A DNA stretch of 64,000 nucleotides from Acuticoccus sp051016205 (lineage in GTDB: Bacteria > Pseudomonadota > Alphaproteobacteria > Rhizobiales > Amorphaceae). A program made the position numbers and the translations under genes. The notes beneath the pieces are model-generated. The model was not told the origin of the DNA. It worked only from the letters and a program-made list of their open reading frames with translations, and made no database searches. Shown piece by piece: positions 25,392 through 35,742 of the stretch. The first letter of the stretch is position 1, and every line of letters begins with the position of its first letter. The DNA lies in NCBI GenBank assembly GCA_051016205.1, contig CP136534.1, positions 6,076,001-6,140,000 of the forward strand, given 5' to 3'.

Positions 25392-26850
25392 GTCTGACAG
25401 CTCTGCCAGACGGAAGCTCTTTCTCGGCCCGCAGATCCGCAAGCTGCGGCGCGGGCTGAACCTGACACAGGCGCAGATGGCTGAGGGCCTTGAGATTTCC
25501 GCCAGCTACCTGACGCTGATTGAACGCAACCAGCGCCCGCTGACCGCACAGCTCATCCTTCGCCTTGCCGACACCTACGATATTGATGTGCGCAGCCTTG
25601 CCCCTTCGGCCGATGGCGGCGTCCTCCTCACACTGCAGGAGGTGGCGGCCGATCCCGTGGTGGCAGGGGCCGACCTTGCCACCAGCGATCTGAAGGAAAT
25701 GGCGGAAATGTTCCCGCGGGTGGCCGACGCGGTGATCCGCCTCCACGAAGCCTACCGCCAGGCCCGCGAAGACGCCGAAGCGCTCGCCGAAAATGCCTCA
25801 GAGGGTGTGCCTTTTGGCGGCAATATCGGTCATTCGGCGGTGGAGGAGGCGCGCGAGGCTCTCCAGTCCCACGACAACTATTACGGCGAACTGGAGCAGG
25901 TGGCCGAAGACCTTGCCAAGCGTGCCAACATTCGCCTGGACCTTCCCCAGGCGCTGACGGCCAGCCTCGTGAACCACCTCATGAACGTCCACGGCATCGA
26001 CGTGCAGATCATGCCCTATGACGTGATGCAAGGCCTGCTGCGCCGCTATGACAGGCACAGAAAACGCCTGCTGTTGTCGGAGCTCTTGGCGCCGTCCGGC
26101 CGCACATTCCAGGTGGCGCAGTTGGTCGGCCAGCTTGAGGCGGGGGAGTTGACCCGCGCCATGTCCAGCGACCCGCGGCTGACGTCCGATTCCTCGCGCG
26201 GCATTTACCGCCTGACGCTGGCGAACTACCTGGCCGGCGCCATCATGTTTCCCTACGACCGGTTTCAAGAGGCAGCCGAACGGCTGCGCTATGACGTGGA
26301 AATCCTGTCGAGCCGTTTTGGTGCCTCGTTCGAGCAGGTGGCCCATCGCCTCACAACCTTGCGCAAGCCTGGCGCGCGGGGGGTGCCCGTTTTCATGATC
26401 CGTGTCGACCGCGCCGGCAACATCTCAAAGCGATTCGGCGGGGGGGTGTTTCCGTTTGCCCGTTCAGGCGGCACTTGTCCGCGCTGGCGGCTGTATGAAG
26501 CGTTCCGCACGCCAGGCCGCGTGGTGGTGGACCTTGCCGCCTTGCCTGAGGGCCAGACGTTCCTCACTATCGCGCGCACGGTCGAGCGGCCCGGCGCAGG
26601 CGCCCACGTGCCAGGCCAAGACCTTGTGGTGGGACTTGGCGCAGAAATCGCCCATGCAGGCCGCCTGGTCTATGCCGACGGCTTTGACCTCAACCCGCGC
26701 TCGCGGGCCCACGCCGTCTCCCCCATCGGCGTCAACTGCCGCCTGTGCAAGCGCGAGAACTGCAACTGGCGCGCCTTCCCGCCGCTGACGGGAAAGCTCG
26801 TAATGGATGTGACGCGACGGTCCGTGACGCCCTATCAGTTCGTGAGCTGA
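25390..26850 (+). CDS. XRE-family regulator with IrrE-like and Cys-rich domains (ScfR/RamB type)
   Basis: A 486-residue regulator of the short-chain-fatty-acid type. The N-terminal XRE helix-turn-helix (about 10-65) reads 'LGPQIRKLRRGLNLTQAQMA' then 'ISASYLTLIERNQRPLTAQL'. The middle is an ImmA/IrrE-like region without an intact HExxH ('FQVAQLVGQLEAGELTRAM', 'LANYLAGAIMFPYDRFQEAA'). The C-terminus carries a Cys-rich signature: 'GGTCPRWRLYEAF' and then 'VNCRLCKRENCNWRAFPPL'. Relatives RamB and ScfR control glyoxylate-shunt and propionate genes in response to carbon source. It is divergent from aceA, its likely target. No ribosome binding site precedes ATG 25390 or the alternative GTG 25378, hinting at leaderless translation. 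Confidence 0.9.
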   Translation: MSDSSARRKLFLGPQIRKLRRGLNLTQAQMAEGLEISASYLTLIERNQRPLTAQLILRLADTYDIDVRSLAPSADGGVLLTLQEVAADPVVAGADLATSDLKEMAEMFPRVADAVIRLHEAYRQAREDAEALAENASEGVPFGGNIGHSAVEEAREALQSHDNYYGELEQVAEDLAKRANIRLDLPQALTASLVNHLMNVHGIDVQIMPYDVMQGLLRRYDRHRKRLLLSELLAPSGRTFQVAQLVGQLEAGELTRAMSSDPRLTSDSSRGIYRLTLANYLAGAIMFPYDRFQEAAERLRYDVEILSSRFGASFEQVAHRLTTLRKPGARGVPVFMIRVDRAGNISKRFGGGVFPFARSGGTCPRWRLYEAFRTPGRVVVDLAALPEGQTFLTIARTVERPGAGAHVPGQDLVVGLGAEIAHAGRLVYADGFDLNPRSRAHAVSPIGVNCRLCKRENCNWRAFPPLTGKLVMDVTRRSVTPYQFVS

Positions 26851-26865
26851 GGCGCGGGGAACTGA

Positions 26866-28311
26866 CTAACGGCAGCACCCCACGTAGGCGTCGAACACCC
26901 AGCCTCTTTGGGCGCCTGGCGGTTGGGACGGCACGTCCACCTCCATCCACCGGCCGGAGCGTCGCCCCGTCGCCACCAACAACGTGTTGGGACCAAGTTT
27001 TGCAAGGCGCCCGCCGGTGCGCGTGGAGGGTCGACGGCGCAGCGCCAGCCAGTTGTCGCCGCGCGGATTGAGGTTGGTAACAAAGTGGTAGGTTTGCCGG
27101 GGCTGGACCGCGGCAACGGCGGCTGGCGGCGCTCTCCTGTCGCGCTCATCCACAAGGCGGTCGCGGTAGGCGCGCTCACGCTCCTCGGCAGCCTCGCGCT
27201 GCTCACGCTCCCGGCGCAAAGCTTCCTCAAGCTCGCGCGTGCGCTCAGCCTCCCGCTCCTTCTCCTGCCTCAACTCCGCCTCACGAAGCGCCTGTTTGCG
27301 CGCCTCCATTTCGTCGAGCTTGCGCTGGGTTTCCTCCAGCAAACGCGCCAGCTGCGCTTCACGCTCGGCAATGGCTGCCAAGCGTTCTTTGCGCTCTTCG
27401 TCAGCTTGAGAGGCGGCGGAACTGATTTGCGAGGTGCACCCTGCGAGAAGCGACGGGTCGACGATGATGCGCCGCTGCGTGCTCGCCAGGGTTTGCCCGT
27501 CCCTGTCCAACGTGAAGCCGAGTGAGACCACCGAGGGCGCAATATCCGACGACCAGACCTGGAGCTTCAGCACCAACTCGTCCGTGGAGAGAGGCCCTGA
27601 GAGCGTGTCGCGGCTCAATCGGATGTTGGACAGGACGGACTTGCCAACAAACTCCACCTCGCGGGGAAGGCTGCATATGCCGCTCAGGCTGCTGTCCACC
27701 TCAAGGTCGACGGATTGGGCCAGCTTCAGGCGGCCAAGGCGCGTCATTTCGAGTGTCAGCGCCCCTTGAAGGGTCATGAGGTCGAGGTCTTTGGGGCGGT
27801 CCACCGGGTCTAGCGTGTCGACGTCTACGAAAAGGGTCGCCTGCTGTGTGTTGACGTAGCCAGCGCCCGCCTCCTCCTGGCAGCTCGCCTCCACCCGCAG
27901 CGCCACCACATTGGGTGCGGGCCGACGCGCCTGGATGAAGATGATGACGGGCGCCTTATGCCGTTCGGCAAGGGCACGGCGGATGGCAACGCCAGCGTCG
28001 CGCCCTGCGGCAAGGGTGGCGATGAGGTTCATGCCTTCAAGGAAGTTCGCCCGAAACTCGCCAAGGGTGTTCACCGCGCGGAAGGCGCGGCTGTTGATGT
28101 CATCCCTCACCGCCTTCGACATGGTGGGGTTGTCCATGGCAATGCCAACGAACATCACGTCCGTGCGCCCATCGGGGCTGCGGCAGGATAGGTTGATGAA
28201 AAGGTCCCTCAGCGTGTTGGCGAAGACCTCGTCGAAATCATCGGCACGGGTGGGGGATGGAGCCACCAGCAGGGCGGTGAGGGCCAAAAGGCAAAACAAA
28301 CGCGCGATCAT
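26866..28311 (-). CDS. Exported coiled-coil protein with C-terminal SH3-like domain
   Basis: A 481-residue secreted protein, family not recognised. A signal peptide (about 1-23, 'LFCLLALTALLVAPSPTRA') precedes a ~270-residue mixed domain with scattered Cys ('LFINLSCRSPDG', 'SLSGICSLPREVEF', 'SLLAGCTSQISS'). A long charged coiled coil follows (about 305-395, rich in Glu/Arg: 'EERKERLAAIAEREAQLARL'). A C-terminal SH3-like domain ends the protein ('NWLALRRRPSTRTGGRLAKL' ... 'WMEVDVPSQPPGAQRGWVF'), which probably contacts the cell wall. It converges on the ScfR-type regulator with only 15 bp between stops. Confidence 0.8.
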   Translation of the reverse strand: MIARLFCLLALTALLVAPSPTRADDFDEVFANTLRDLFINLSCRSPDGRTDVMFVGIAMDNPTMSKAVRDDINSRAFRAVNTLGEFRANFLEGMNLIATLAAGRDAGVAIRRALAERHKAPVIIFIQARRPAPNVVALRVEASCQEEAGAGYVNTQQATLFVDVDTLDPVDRPKDLDLMTLQGALTLEMTRLGRLKLAQSVDLEVDSSLSGICSLPREVEFVGKSVLSNIRLSRDTLSGPLSTDELVLKLQVWSSDIAPSVVSLGFTLDRDGQTLASTQRRIIVDPSLLAGCTSQISSAASQADEERKERLAAIAEREAQLARLLEETQRKLDEMEARKQALREAELRQEKEREAERTRELEEALRREREQREAAEERERAYRDRLVDERDRRAPPAAVAAVQPRQTYHFVTNLNPRGDNWLALRRRPSTRTGGRLAKLGPNTLLVATGRRSGRWMEVDVPSQPPGAQRGWVFDAYVGCCR

Positions 28312-28433
28312 GACTGCGCCTCATGTGCGGCAAAATCCAAGCTGCCGCAGGGCACAGTGCGCCGCGGCGCCATAATCTCACACAATGCCGCCTGTGGGCC
28401 CTATTATGCAAGCATCGCCTATCGCCCTCTTTT

Positions 28434-29366
28434 CTAGGGACTGGCACTCGGAACACTTGCTGCGTCGATGCAGGCAGCGAGAGCCTTTGCAAGCTCCGCC
28501 TGACCGTCAGGGGTAATGTTGAGTCTGTCGCGATAAAATCTGTCGGCCGCTTCAGGCGTTCGTGCAACATCGGCACCAAAATTCATCACCACCGGCACTT
28601 TGCGGGTCTCGGCCAACGACGTGAACAGGTGTGCACCGGGATCGCCTGACAAAAACTCAGCACGAAGCGGGTGGAGCACGATGCATGTCTTGATGTATCT
28701 CCTCGCAAACACGGTCATTAGGTCGTTGAAAGACCGTGTGGCATCGAGGTGCATGGAATAGTCGGTTACAAGCACCAAAGGTGCCCCTTCTCGCTCGGAT
28801 TGCCACACCAAATCCAGACGCGGCACCACATAGCGAGAGACAAACTCCGCAGCCGCAGAGAGTGGCGGCTCTGTCGGATGGGTGTCCGGATCGAGAGGCC
28901 CAAGCTGCGGGAAGTCGAATACACTCAGTGTGTGGGCGACGACGACGGCCGTTTCGACCTTGGGAAAGTCGTGCTCTTCAACCCATGCCAACGCGTTGGA
29001 AAGTCCCCAACCGTTGGCACTCACGTTGCCGACAAAAACGCCGACGGTGGCAAAGTCCTTGGCAAGCTGCGTCGTTGCAAGGTCGTCTTGATCGGTGAGG
29101 TTGCCCCCGTTCACCACTTCGTCACCGATGGCAAGGATCCAGCGGTTTGCGTCGCCCACGGGGCCGGATCGCATGCCGTAGGCGTTGTAGACTTGGCGAT
29201 TCCCGAACCGCATGACGTCCTGGTTCGGCTTGAACATGTACTCAATGGTCTCGTGCGCCACCGACAGTGGCGGTGCCCCAAGACCGAAGGCGAAGCGGGC
29301 CACAAGTTCAAGCGCCACCACGGCCACCAAGATGACTCCAGCAGTCCAAAGCGCGAAGGACTTCAT
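28434..29366 (-). CDS. Membrane-anchored SGNH-hydrolase-like protein, apparently without catalytic residues
   Basis: A 310-residue protein with one N-terminal membrane segment ('LWTAGVILVAVVALELVARF'). The rest follows the layout of SGNH/GDSL hydrolases used in envelope polysaccharide modification: 'VYNAYGMRSGP' then 'RWILAIGDEVVNGGNLTDQD', a 'VFVGNVSANGWGLSNALAW' strand-turn, and a late 'FYRDRLNITPDGQAELAKAL'. The usual Gly-Asp-Ser is Gly-Asp-Glu, and the usual Asp-x-x-His near the C-terminus is Asp-Arg-Leu-Asn. If the alignment is right, both Ser and His of the triad are lost and it may be a binding protein. Alternative: an unrelated alpha/beta protein. Confidence 0.6.
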   Translation of the reverse strand: MKSFALWTAGVILVAVVALELVARFAFGLGAPPLSVAHETIEYMFKPNQDVMRFGNRQVYNAYGMRSGPVGDANRWILAIGDEVVNGGNLTDQDDLATTQLAKDFATVGVFVGNVSANGWGLSNALAWVEEHDFPKVETAVVVAHTLSVFDFPQLGPLDPDTHPTEPPLSAAAEFVSRYVVPRLDLVWQSEREGAPLVLVTDYSMHLDATRSFNDLMTVFARRYIKTCIVLHPLRAEFLSGDPGAHLFTSLAETRKVPVVMNFGADVARTPEAADRFYRDRLNITPDGQAELAKALAACIDAASVPSASP

Positions 29367-29414
29367 CGTGATGACGTGACCCCTCGGCTCTGTGCCACCC
29401 GGCTTGTGAGACGC

Positions 29415-31067
<1,653 letters not shown>

Positions 31068-31182
31068 CGTCTGGCAATCCTGGCATTTTTCGTGAACGTG
31101 AGGGTGCGCATAGGGCGCGCTGGCCCGTACCTACATGATGTGTGCAGGCAAGGTACACGGCCAGGTCGAAGAAAATCGCACG

Positions 31183-31201
31183 GCCAGCGCAATGCGCTGG
31201 C
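31183..31201 (-). terminator. Probable greA terminator
   Basis: A perfect 9-bp inverted repeat (GCCAGCGCA / TGCGCTGGC around a single base) lies 45 bp after the greA stop. On the minus strand it is followed within a few bases by ATTTTCTTC. It is consistent with an intrinsic terminator for greA, though the one-base centre means the real loop must open two or more pairs. Confidence 0.5.
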
Positions 31202-31245
31202 GCGGATACCCGATTGGTCCGCGACCGTTGACCAGGCTTTGTCGG

Positions 31246-31719
31246 TTAGCTGAAGCTGACCTGCGTGATTTCGTAGGCGCGAGCACCGCCTGGCGCGGCC
31301 ACTTCCACCGAATCGCCAACCCCTTTGCCGATGAGCGCACGGGCGATGGGCGATGAGATGGACACGCGGCCATTTTTTACGTCCGCCTCCACGTCGCCGA
31401 CGATCTGGTACTTTTTCTCCTGATCGGTGTCTTCATCCACGAGCGTGACGTGGGCGCCGAACTTCACCGTCTCGCCCGATAGCTTGGACACGTCGATGAC
31501 CTCGGCACGCGAGAGCATGTCTTCCAGTTCCTGGATGCGGCCTTCGTTATGGCTCTGGGCCTCTTTGGCAGCATGATACTCAGCGTTTTCCGACAGGTCG
31601 CCGTGGGCGCGCGCTTCGGAGATCGCCGCGATGATTTTCGGGCGCTCTTCCGATGTGCGCTGCTTCAACTCACGCTCCAGGGAGGCGTATCCCGCTCCCG
31701 TCATCGGTATTTTTTCCAT
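31246..31719 (-). CDS. greA: Transcription elongation factor GreA
   Basis: GreA rescues backtracked RNA polymerase by stimulating transcript cleavage. The N-terminal coiled coil has the tip motif 'EARAHGDLSENAEYHAAKEA', which supplies the acidic residues, and 'RIQELEDMLSRAEVID' on the return helix. The C-terminal FKBP-like domain contains 'VSISSPIARALIGKGVGDSV'. I chose ATG 31719 (157 residues, the normal length) over the longer ORF start at 31785. It lies 103 bp downstream of carB on the same strand. Confidence 0.96.
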   Translation of the reverse strand: MEKIPMTGAGYASLERELKQRTSEERPKIIAAISEARAHGDLSENAEYHAAKEAQSHNEGRIQELEDMLSRAEVIDVSKLSGETVKFGAHVTLVDEDTDQEKKYQIVGDVEADVKNGRVSISSPIARALIGKGVGDSVEVAAPGGARAYEITQVSFS

Positions 31720-31821
31720 CGTCCGAACTTTCTCAAACGCCGCGTATTCCGCGAAAGATGACAGTGTCAGCCATTGCGTGCCCATTTTGCAAGCACGCTC
31801 TAAAGGGTCTGAACCCGCGCC

Positions 31822-34800
31822 CTATTGCGCTGACAATCCGCTCACGTAGGACTGAAGGGGCCGGACCTCAAGCTCTCCAGCCCCTTGACGGGCAATGCCT
31901 TCTGCGGCCGCGAGGGCACCCGACACAGTGGTATAATAGGGCACTTTGTGGAACAAAGCTGCCATCCGCATGGATCTGGAGTCTTCCAGCGCCTGCGGCC
32001 CCTCGGTGGTGTTGAGGACAAGATCGATCTCACCATTCTTGATGGCGTCCACAATGTGCGGCCGTCCCTCCGACACCTTGTTGATGCGCTCCGACGCGAT
32101 GCCGTTTTCCGACAGATCGCGCTGGGTGCCTGATGTGGCGATGATGGTGAAGCCCTCTGCCGCGAGCGCCTTTGCGGCCGCGCGGATCGCCTCCTTGTCA
32201 GCGTTTTTCACCGAAATGAACGCATTGCCTTTGCTGGGAAGGCCGCTGCCAGCGGCAAGCTGTGCCTTGGCAAAGGCGAGCGCCGGCTCGGTATCGATCC
32301 CCATCACTTCGCCCGTGGACTTCATTTCAGGACCCAAAACCGTGTCCACCTCCGGGAAGCGGGAGAACGGGAAGACGGCCTCCTTCACGCTCACATGGCC
32401 AAGGGGCTCCTCCTTAAGGCCGAAGGAGGCAAGGCGTTCCCCCGCCATGATGCGCGCGGCGATCTTTGCAATGGGAACGCCGATGGTCTTGGCCACAAAC
32501 GGCACGGTACGCGAGGCGCGGGGGTTGACCTCAAGGATATAGATAACACCGTCCTTGACCGCGAACTGAACGTTCATCAGCCCGACCACTTTGAGCGCCA
32601 GCGCAAGGGCGGAGGTCTGGGCTTTCAAGGTCTCGATCAGCGTCGGCGACAGGGTCCGCGGCGGCAGCGTGCAGGCCGAATCGCCCGAATGGATGCCCGC
32701 TTCCTCAATGTGCTCCATGATCCCGCACACGAAAACGTCCTCACCGTCGGCAAGGGCGTCCACATCCACCTCCACAGCGCCTTCAAGATAGCGGTCGAAC
32801 AAGAGGGGGTTTTTGCCGAGCAACATATTAATCTGCCCGGTCTTGTCGTTGGGATACTTCGTGCGAATGTGCGGCGGAATGAGGTGCTGGAGGGCGCCGA
32901 ATAAGTAGCCGTCAAGCGCCTCCTCGTCGCGGATCACCTGCATGGCCCGTCCCCCCAGAACGTAGGAGGGGCGCACCACAATGGGCATTCCCACCTCGGA
33001 AGTGACAAGCCGCGCCTGCTCTACCGAATAGGCAATGCCGTTGTCGGGCTGCTTGAGCCTGAGCCGCGTCAGGAGCTTTTGGAAGCGGTCGCGGTCCTCG
33101 GCAAGGTCGATGGCATCGACGCTTGTGCCCAAGATGGTGTGGCCTGCATCCACCAGCCCTTCGGCAAGGCCCAAAGGCGTCTGGCCGCCGAACTGGACGA
33201 TGACGCCCATCAGCCGGCCGCGCGAACCCTCCACCTTCAGGATTTCCAGCACGTCCTCAAGGCTGAGGGGCTCGAAATAAAGGCGGTCGGAGGTGTCGAA
33301 ATCGGTGGAGACGGTCTCGGGATTGCAGTTGACCATCACCGTTTCGATGCCCGTTTCGGCAAGGGCATAAGCGGCGTGGCAGCAGCAATAGTCGAACTCG
33401 ATCCCCTGGCCGATGCGGTTCGGCCCCCCGCCAAGGATCACCACCTTGTTGCGGTTCGAGGGCTCTGCCTCGTCCTGGGGCGCCTCGCCCGTCACCGTCT
33501 CGTAGGTGGAGTACATGTAGGCGGTGGGGGCGGCGAACTCGGCCGCGCAGGTGTCGATCCGCTTGTAGACGGGGTGGACGTTCAGCGTATCGCGCAGTGC
33601 GGCGACGTCCTCGGGCGTTTTGCCTGAGAGGGTGGCAAGGCGCTGGTCGGAAAAGCCGAACGACTTCAGCATGCGCAGATTGGCTTCGTCCTTGGGCAGG
33701 CCGTGGTCACGCACACGGTCCTCAAGGGCGACAATCTCGGCAATGCGCTCCAGGAACCAGCGGTCGATGCGGCTTGACTGGTAGATGGCCTCAAGGTCGA
33801 AGCCAAGGCGCATGGCCTGGGCCACGTTGAGGACCCTGTCAGGCCGCGGCACGCCGATGGCAGCGCGAATGGCGTTGCCGTCCTCGCCTTTGTTGAGGCC
33901 GTCGATGGCCATCTCGTCAAAGCCTGTGAGCCCTGTCTCCAGCCCACGCAGCGCTTTTTGCATGGATTCAGCGAACGTGCGGCCGATGGCCATCACCTCG
34001 CCGACGGAACGCATAGACGTGGTGAGCGTCGTATCCGCGCCAGGAAATTTTTCGAACGTGAATCGCGGGATTTTGGTGACCACATAGTCGATGGTCGGCT
34101 CGAAGGACGCTGGCATGGCGCCTTTGGTGATGTCGTTTTCAAGCTCGTCCAGGGTGAAGCCGACGGCAAGCTTTGCCGCCACGCGCGCGATGGGAAAGCC
34201 CGTCGCCTTGGAGGCAAGTGCCGAAGAGCGCGACACCCGCGGGTTCATTTCGATCACCACCATGCGCCCGTCTTTGGGGTCGATGGCGAACTGGACGTTG
34301 GAGCCCCCGGTCTCCACGCCGATCTTGCGCAACACCGCGATGGAGGCGGTGCGCATGCGCTGATACTCCTTGTCGGTGAGGGTGAGCGCAGGGGCAACGG
34401 TGATGGAGTCGCCCGTGTGGACCCCCATAGGATCGACGTTTTCGATGGAGCAGATGATGATGGCGTTGTCCGCCCGGTCGCGGACCACCTCCATCTCGAA
34501 CTCCTTCCATCCCAGCACCGATTCCTCGATCAGGACTTCCGTTGTGGGCGAGGCGTCGAGCCCGCGTTCGACGATGTCCAGGAATTCGTGCCGGTTGTAG
34601 GCAATGCCGCCGCCTGTGCCTGCGAGCGTGAAGGAGGGCCTGATGATGGCCGGCAGACCGATCACCTCTAGGGCGGCGAACGCATCGGCCAGGGAGTGAG
34701 CGATTTGGGAGCGCGGGGATTCAAGGCCGATCTCCGTCATCGCCTCCTTGAACTTCTCGCGGTCCTCCGCTGTTTCGATGGCCTGCGCATTGGCGCCGAT

Positions 34801-35145
34801 CATCTCAACGCCGTGCCTGTCCAAGGCGCCGCTTTCAAACAAGGACAGCGCGCAGTTCAGCGCCGTCTGGCCGCCCATGGTGGGAAGGAGGGCGTCGGGC
34901 TTCTCCTTCTCGATGATCTTCTCCACCACGTCGGGCGTGATGGGCTCGATATAGGTGGCGTCGGCCAGCTCCGGGTCGGTCATGATGGTGGCCGGATTGG
35001 AGTTGACCAGGACCACACGGTAGCCCTCTTCCTTCAGCGCCTTGACGGCCTGGGTGCCCGAATAGTCAAACTCGCACGCCTGACCGATGATGATCGGCCC
35101 TGCGCCAATGATGAGGATGGTCTTAAGATCTGTGCGTTTCGGCAT
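31822..35145 (-). CDS. carB: Carbamoyl phosphate synthase large subunit
   Basis: CarB makes carbamoyl phosphate from bicarbonate, ATP and ammonia supplied by CarA, for pyrimidine and arginine synthesis. At 1107 residues it has two duplicated synthetase halves, each with an ATP-grasp fold ('IIIGQACEFDYSGTQAVKAL' and 'IGQGIEFDYCCCHAAYALAE' open them). The oligomerisation region is central. The C-terminal MGS-like allosteric domain begins around 'GNAFISVKNADKEAIRAAA'. An unusually perfect 18-bp palindrome sits 6 bases upstream of the ATG. carA is 2.3 kb away, separated by five unrelated genes, an arrangement seen in other alphaproteobacteria. Confidence 0.97.
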   Translation of the reverse strand: MPKRTDLKTILIIGAGPIIIGQACEFDYSGTQAVKALKEEGYRVVLVNSNPATIMTDPELADATYIEPITPDVVEKIIEKEKPDALLPTMGGQTALNCALSLFESGALDRHGVEMIGANAQAIETAEDREKFKEAMTEIGLESPRSQIAHSLADAFAALEVIGLPAIIRPSFTLAGTGGGIAYNRHEFLDIVERGLDASPTTEVLIEESVLGWKEFEMEVVRDRADNAIIICSIENVDPMGVHTGDSITVAPALTLTDKEYQRMRTASIAVLRKIGVETGGSNVQFAIDPKDGRMVVIEMNPRVSRSSALASKATGFPIARVAAKLAVGFTLDELENDITKGAMPASFEPTIDYVVTKIPRFTFEKFPGADTTLTTSMRSVGEVMAIGRTFAESMQKALRGLETGLTGFDEMAIDGLNKGEDGNAIRAAIGVPRPDRVLNVAQAMRLGFDLEAIYQSSRIDRWFLERIAEIVALEDRVRDHGLPKDEANLRMLKSFGFSDQRLATLSGKTPEDVAALRDTLNVHPVYKRIDTCAAEFAAPTAYMYSTYETVTGEAPQDEAEPSNRNKVVILGGGPNRIGQGIEFDYCCCHAAYALAETGIETVMVNCNPETVSTDFDTSDRLYFEPLSLEDVLEILKVEGSRGRLMGVIVQFGGQTPLGLAEGLVDAGHTILGTSVDAIDLAEDRDRFQKLLTRLRLKQPDNGIAYSVEQARLVTSEVGMPIVVRPSYVLGGRAMQVIRDEEALDGYLFGALQHLIPPHIRTKYPNDKTGQINMLLGKNPLLFDRYLEGAVEVDVDALADGEDVFVCGIMEHIEEAGIHSGDSACTLPPRTLSPTLIETLKAQTSALALALKVVGLMNVQFAVKDGVIYILEVNPRASRTVPFVAKTIGVPIAKIAARIMAGERLASFGLKEEPLGHVSVKEAVFPFSRFPEVDTVLGPEMKSTGEVMGIDTEPALAFAKAQLAAGSGLPSKGNAFISVKNADKEAIRAAAKALAAEGFTIIATSGTQRDLSENGIASERINKVSEGRPHIVDAIKNGEIDLVLNTTEGPQALEDSRSMRMAALFHKVPYYTTVSGALAAAEGIARQGAGELEVRPLQSYVSGLSAQ

Positions 35146-35151
35146 GGCTCA

Positions 35152-35169
35152 CGCGGCCGGCCGGCCGCG
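35152..35169. promoter_or_regulatory. Perfect 18-bp palindrome just upstream of carB
   Basis: CGCGGCCGGCCGGCCGCG is self-complementary over all 18 bases and ends 6 bases before the carB start codon, in the position where a ribosome binding site would be expected. No clear Shine-Dalgarno sequence is visible there. It may be a protein-binding site or a structure limiting carB translation; function is inference. Confidence 0.4.
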
Positions 35170-35285
35170 CCTTCGGATCAGTTTGAGGGGAACCACGCAG
35201 GTTCTAGTCCAGGTTCGCCAGACATGGAACCATCAGCGCACGAATAAGCCTTGAGGGTCGGTGCGGACGGCGAAGGGTCGCCCGC

Positions 35286-35552
35286 TCAATCGCTGTCGTC
35301 GTCCACCGATGCGTTGGGATCGGGCTCGGTCGGCATCGACCATTCCACCGAGCGCCCGTCGAATTCCTCCACCCCGCACGCGATCGCATAGCAGGCCAGA
35401 CGGACGGTTTTGGGAATCTCGATCTCCTTACCGTCGCGCTTGCCGTGCTCATAATACTGGATCATGCGGCGCTTGAGACCGAGGCGCTCTGCCAGCTCTT
35501 TTTGTTTCCAGCCGTTGGCTTTTCGCCAGGCGCGGAATTGTTCTGGCGTCAT
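35286..35552 (-). CDS. Small XRE-type DNA-binding regulator
   Basis: An 88-residue helix-turn-helix protein: 'MTPEQFRAWRKANGWKQKEL' then 'AERLGLKRRMIQYYEHGKRD' is a standard XRE/Cro-type HTH covering about residues 5-60. The rest is a short tail ending in acidic residues ('SVDDDSD'). I take ATG 35552, preceded by AGAGGATCC, over the longer ORF start at 35696, because the longer frame would run through a set of palindromes that look like operators. The gene is divergent from a 40-residue ORF and a metallopeptidase, and convergent with nothing close. It most likely represses itself and perhaps the divergent genes. Confidence 0.85.
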   Translation of the reverse strand: MTPEQFRAWRKANGWKQKELAERLGLKRRMIQYYEHGKRDGKEIEIPKTVRLACYAIACGVEEFDGRSVEWSMPTEPDPNASVDDDSD

Positions 35553-35578
35553 GGATCCTCTTCCAGCACGACATTTGA

Positions 35579-35654
35579 TGCACAAAGTGCGCTCTGGCTC
35601 TTGAATATGCGCACAATGTGCGTATATTGAGGCTCCAAGGCGCACCCAGTGCGG
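35579..35654. repeat. Three operator-like palindromes upstream of the small XRE gene
   Basis: Three related palindromes lie between the XRE gene and the divergent small ORF. Site 1 (35580-35590) is GCACAAAGTGC. Site 2 (35615-35637) has arms ATATGCGCACA and TGTGCGTATAT around one base, matching at 10 of 11 positions. Site 3 (35641-35653) is CGCACCCAGTGCG. The shared core is roughly CGCAC-n3-GTGCG. Centres fall near 35585, 35626 and 35647, spacings of about 41 and 21 bp, close to four and two helical turns, which would put bound dimers on one face of the DNA. The nearest regulator is the XRE gene itself. Confidence 0.65.
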
Positions 35655-35742
35655 AGATTTATGGCGTACCCGAGAAGGCGGCGAATTGCCAGCCACTTCC
35701 CGCTGCTTTCTGCCTTGGGCGTAACTTTAAGGAGGTGTTGTT

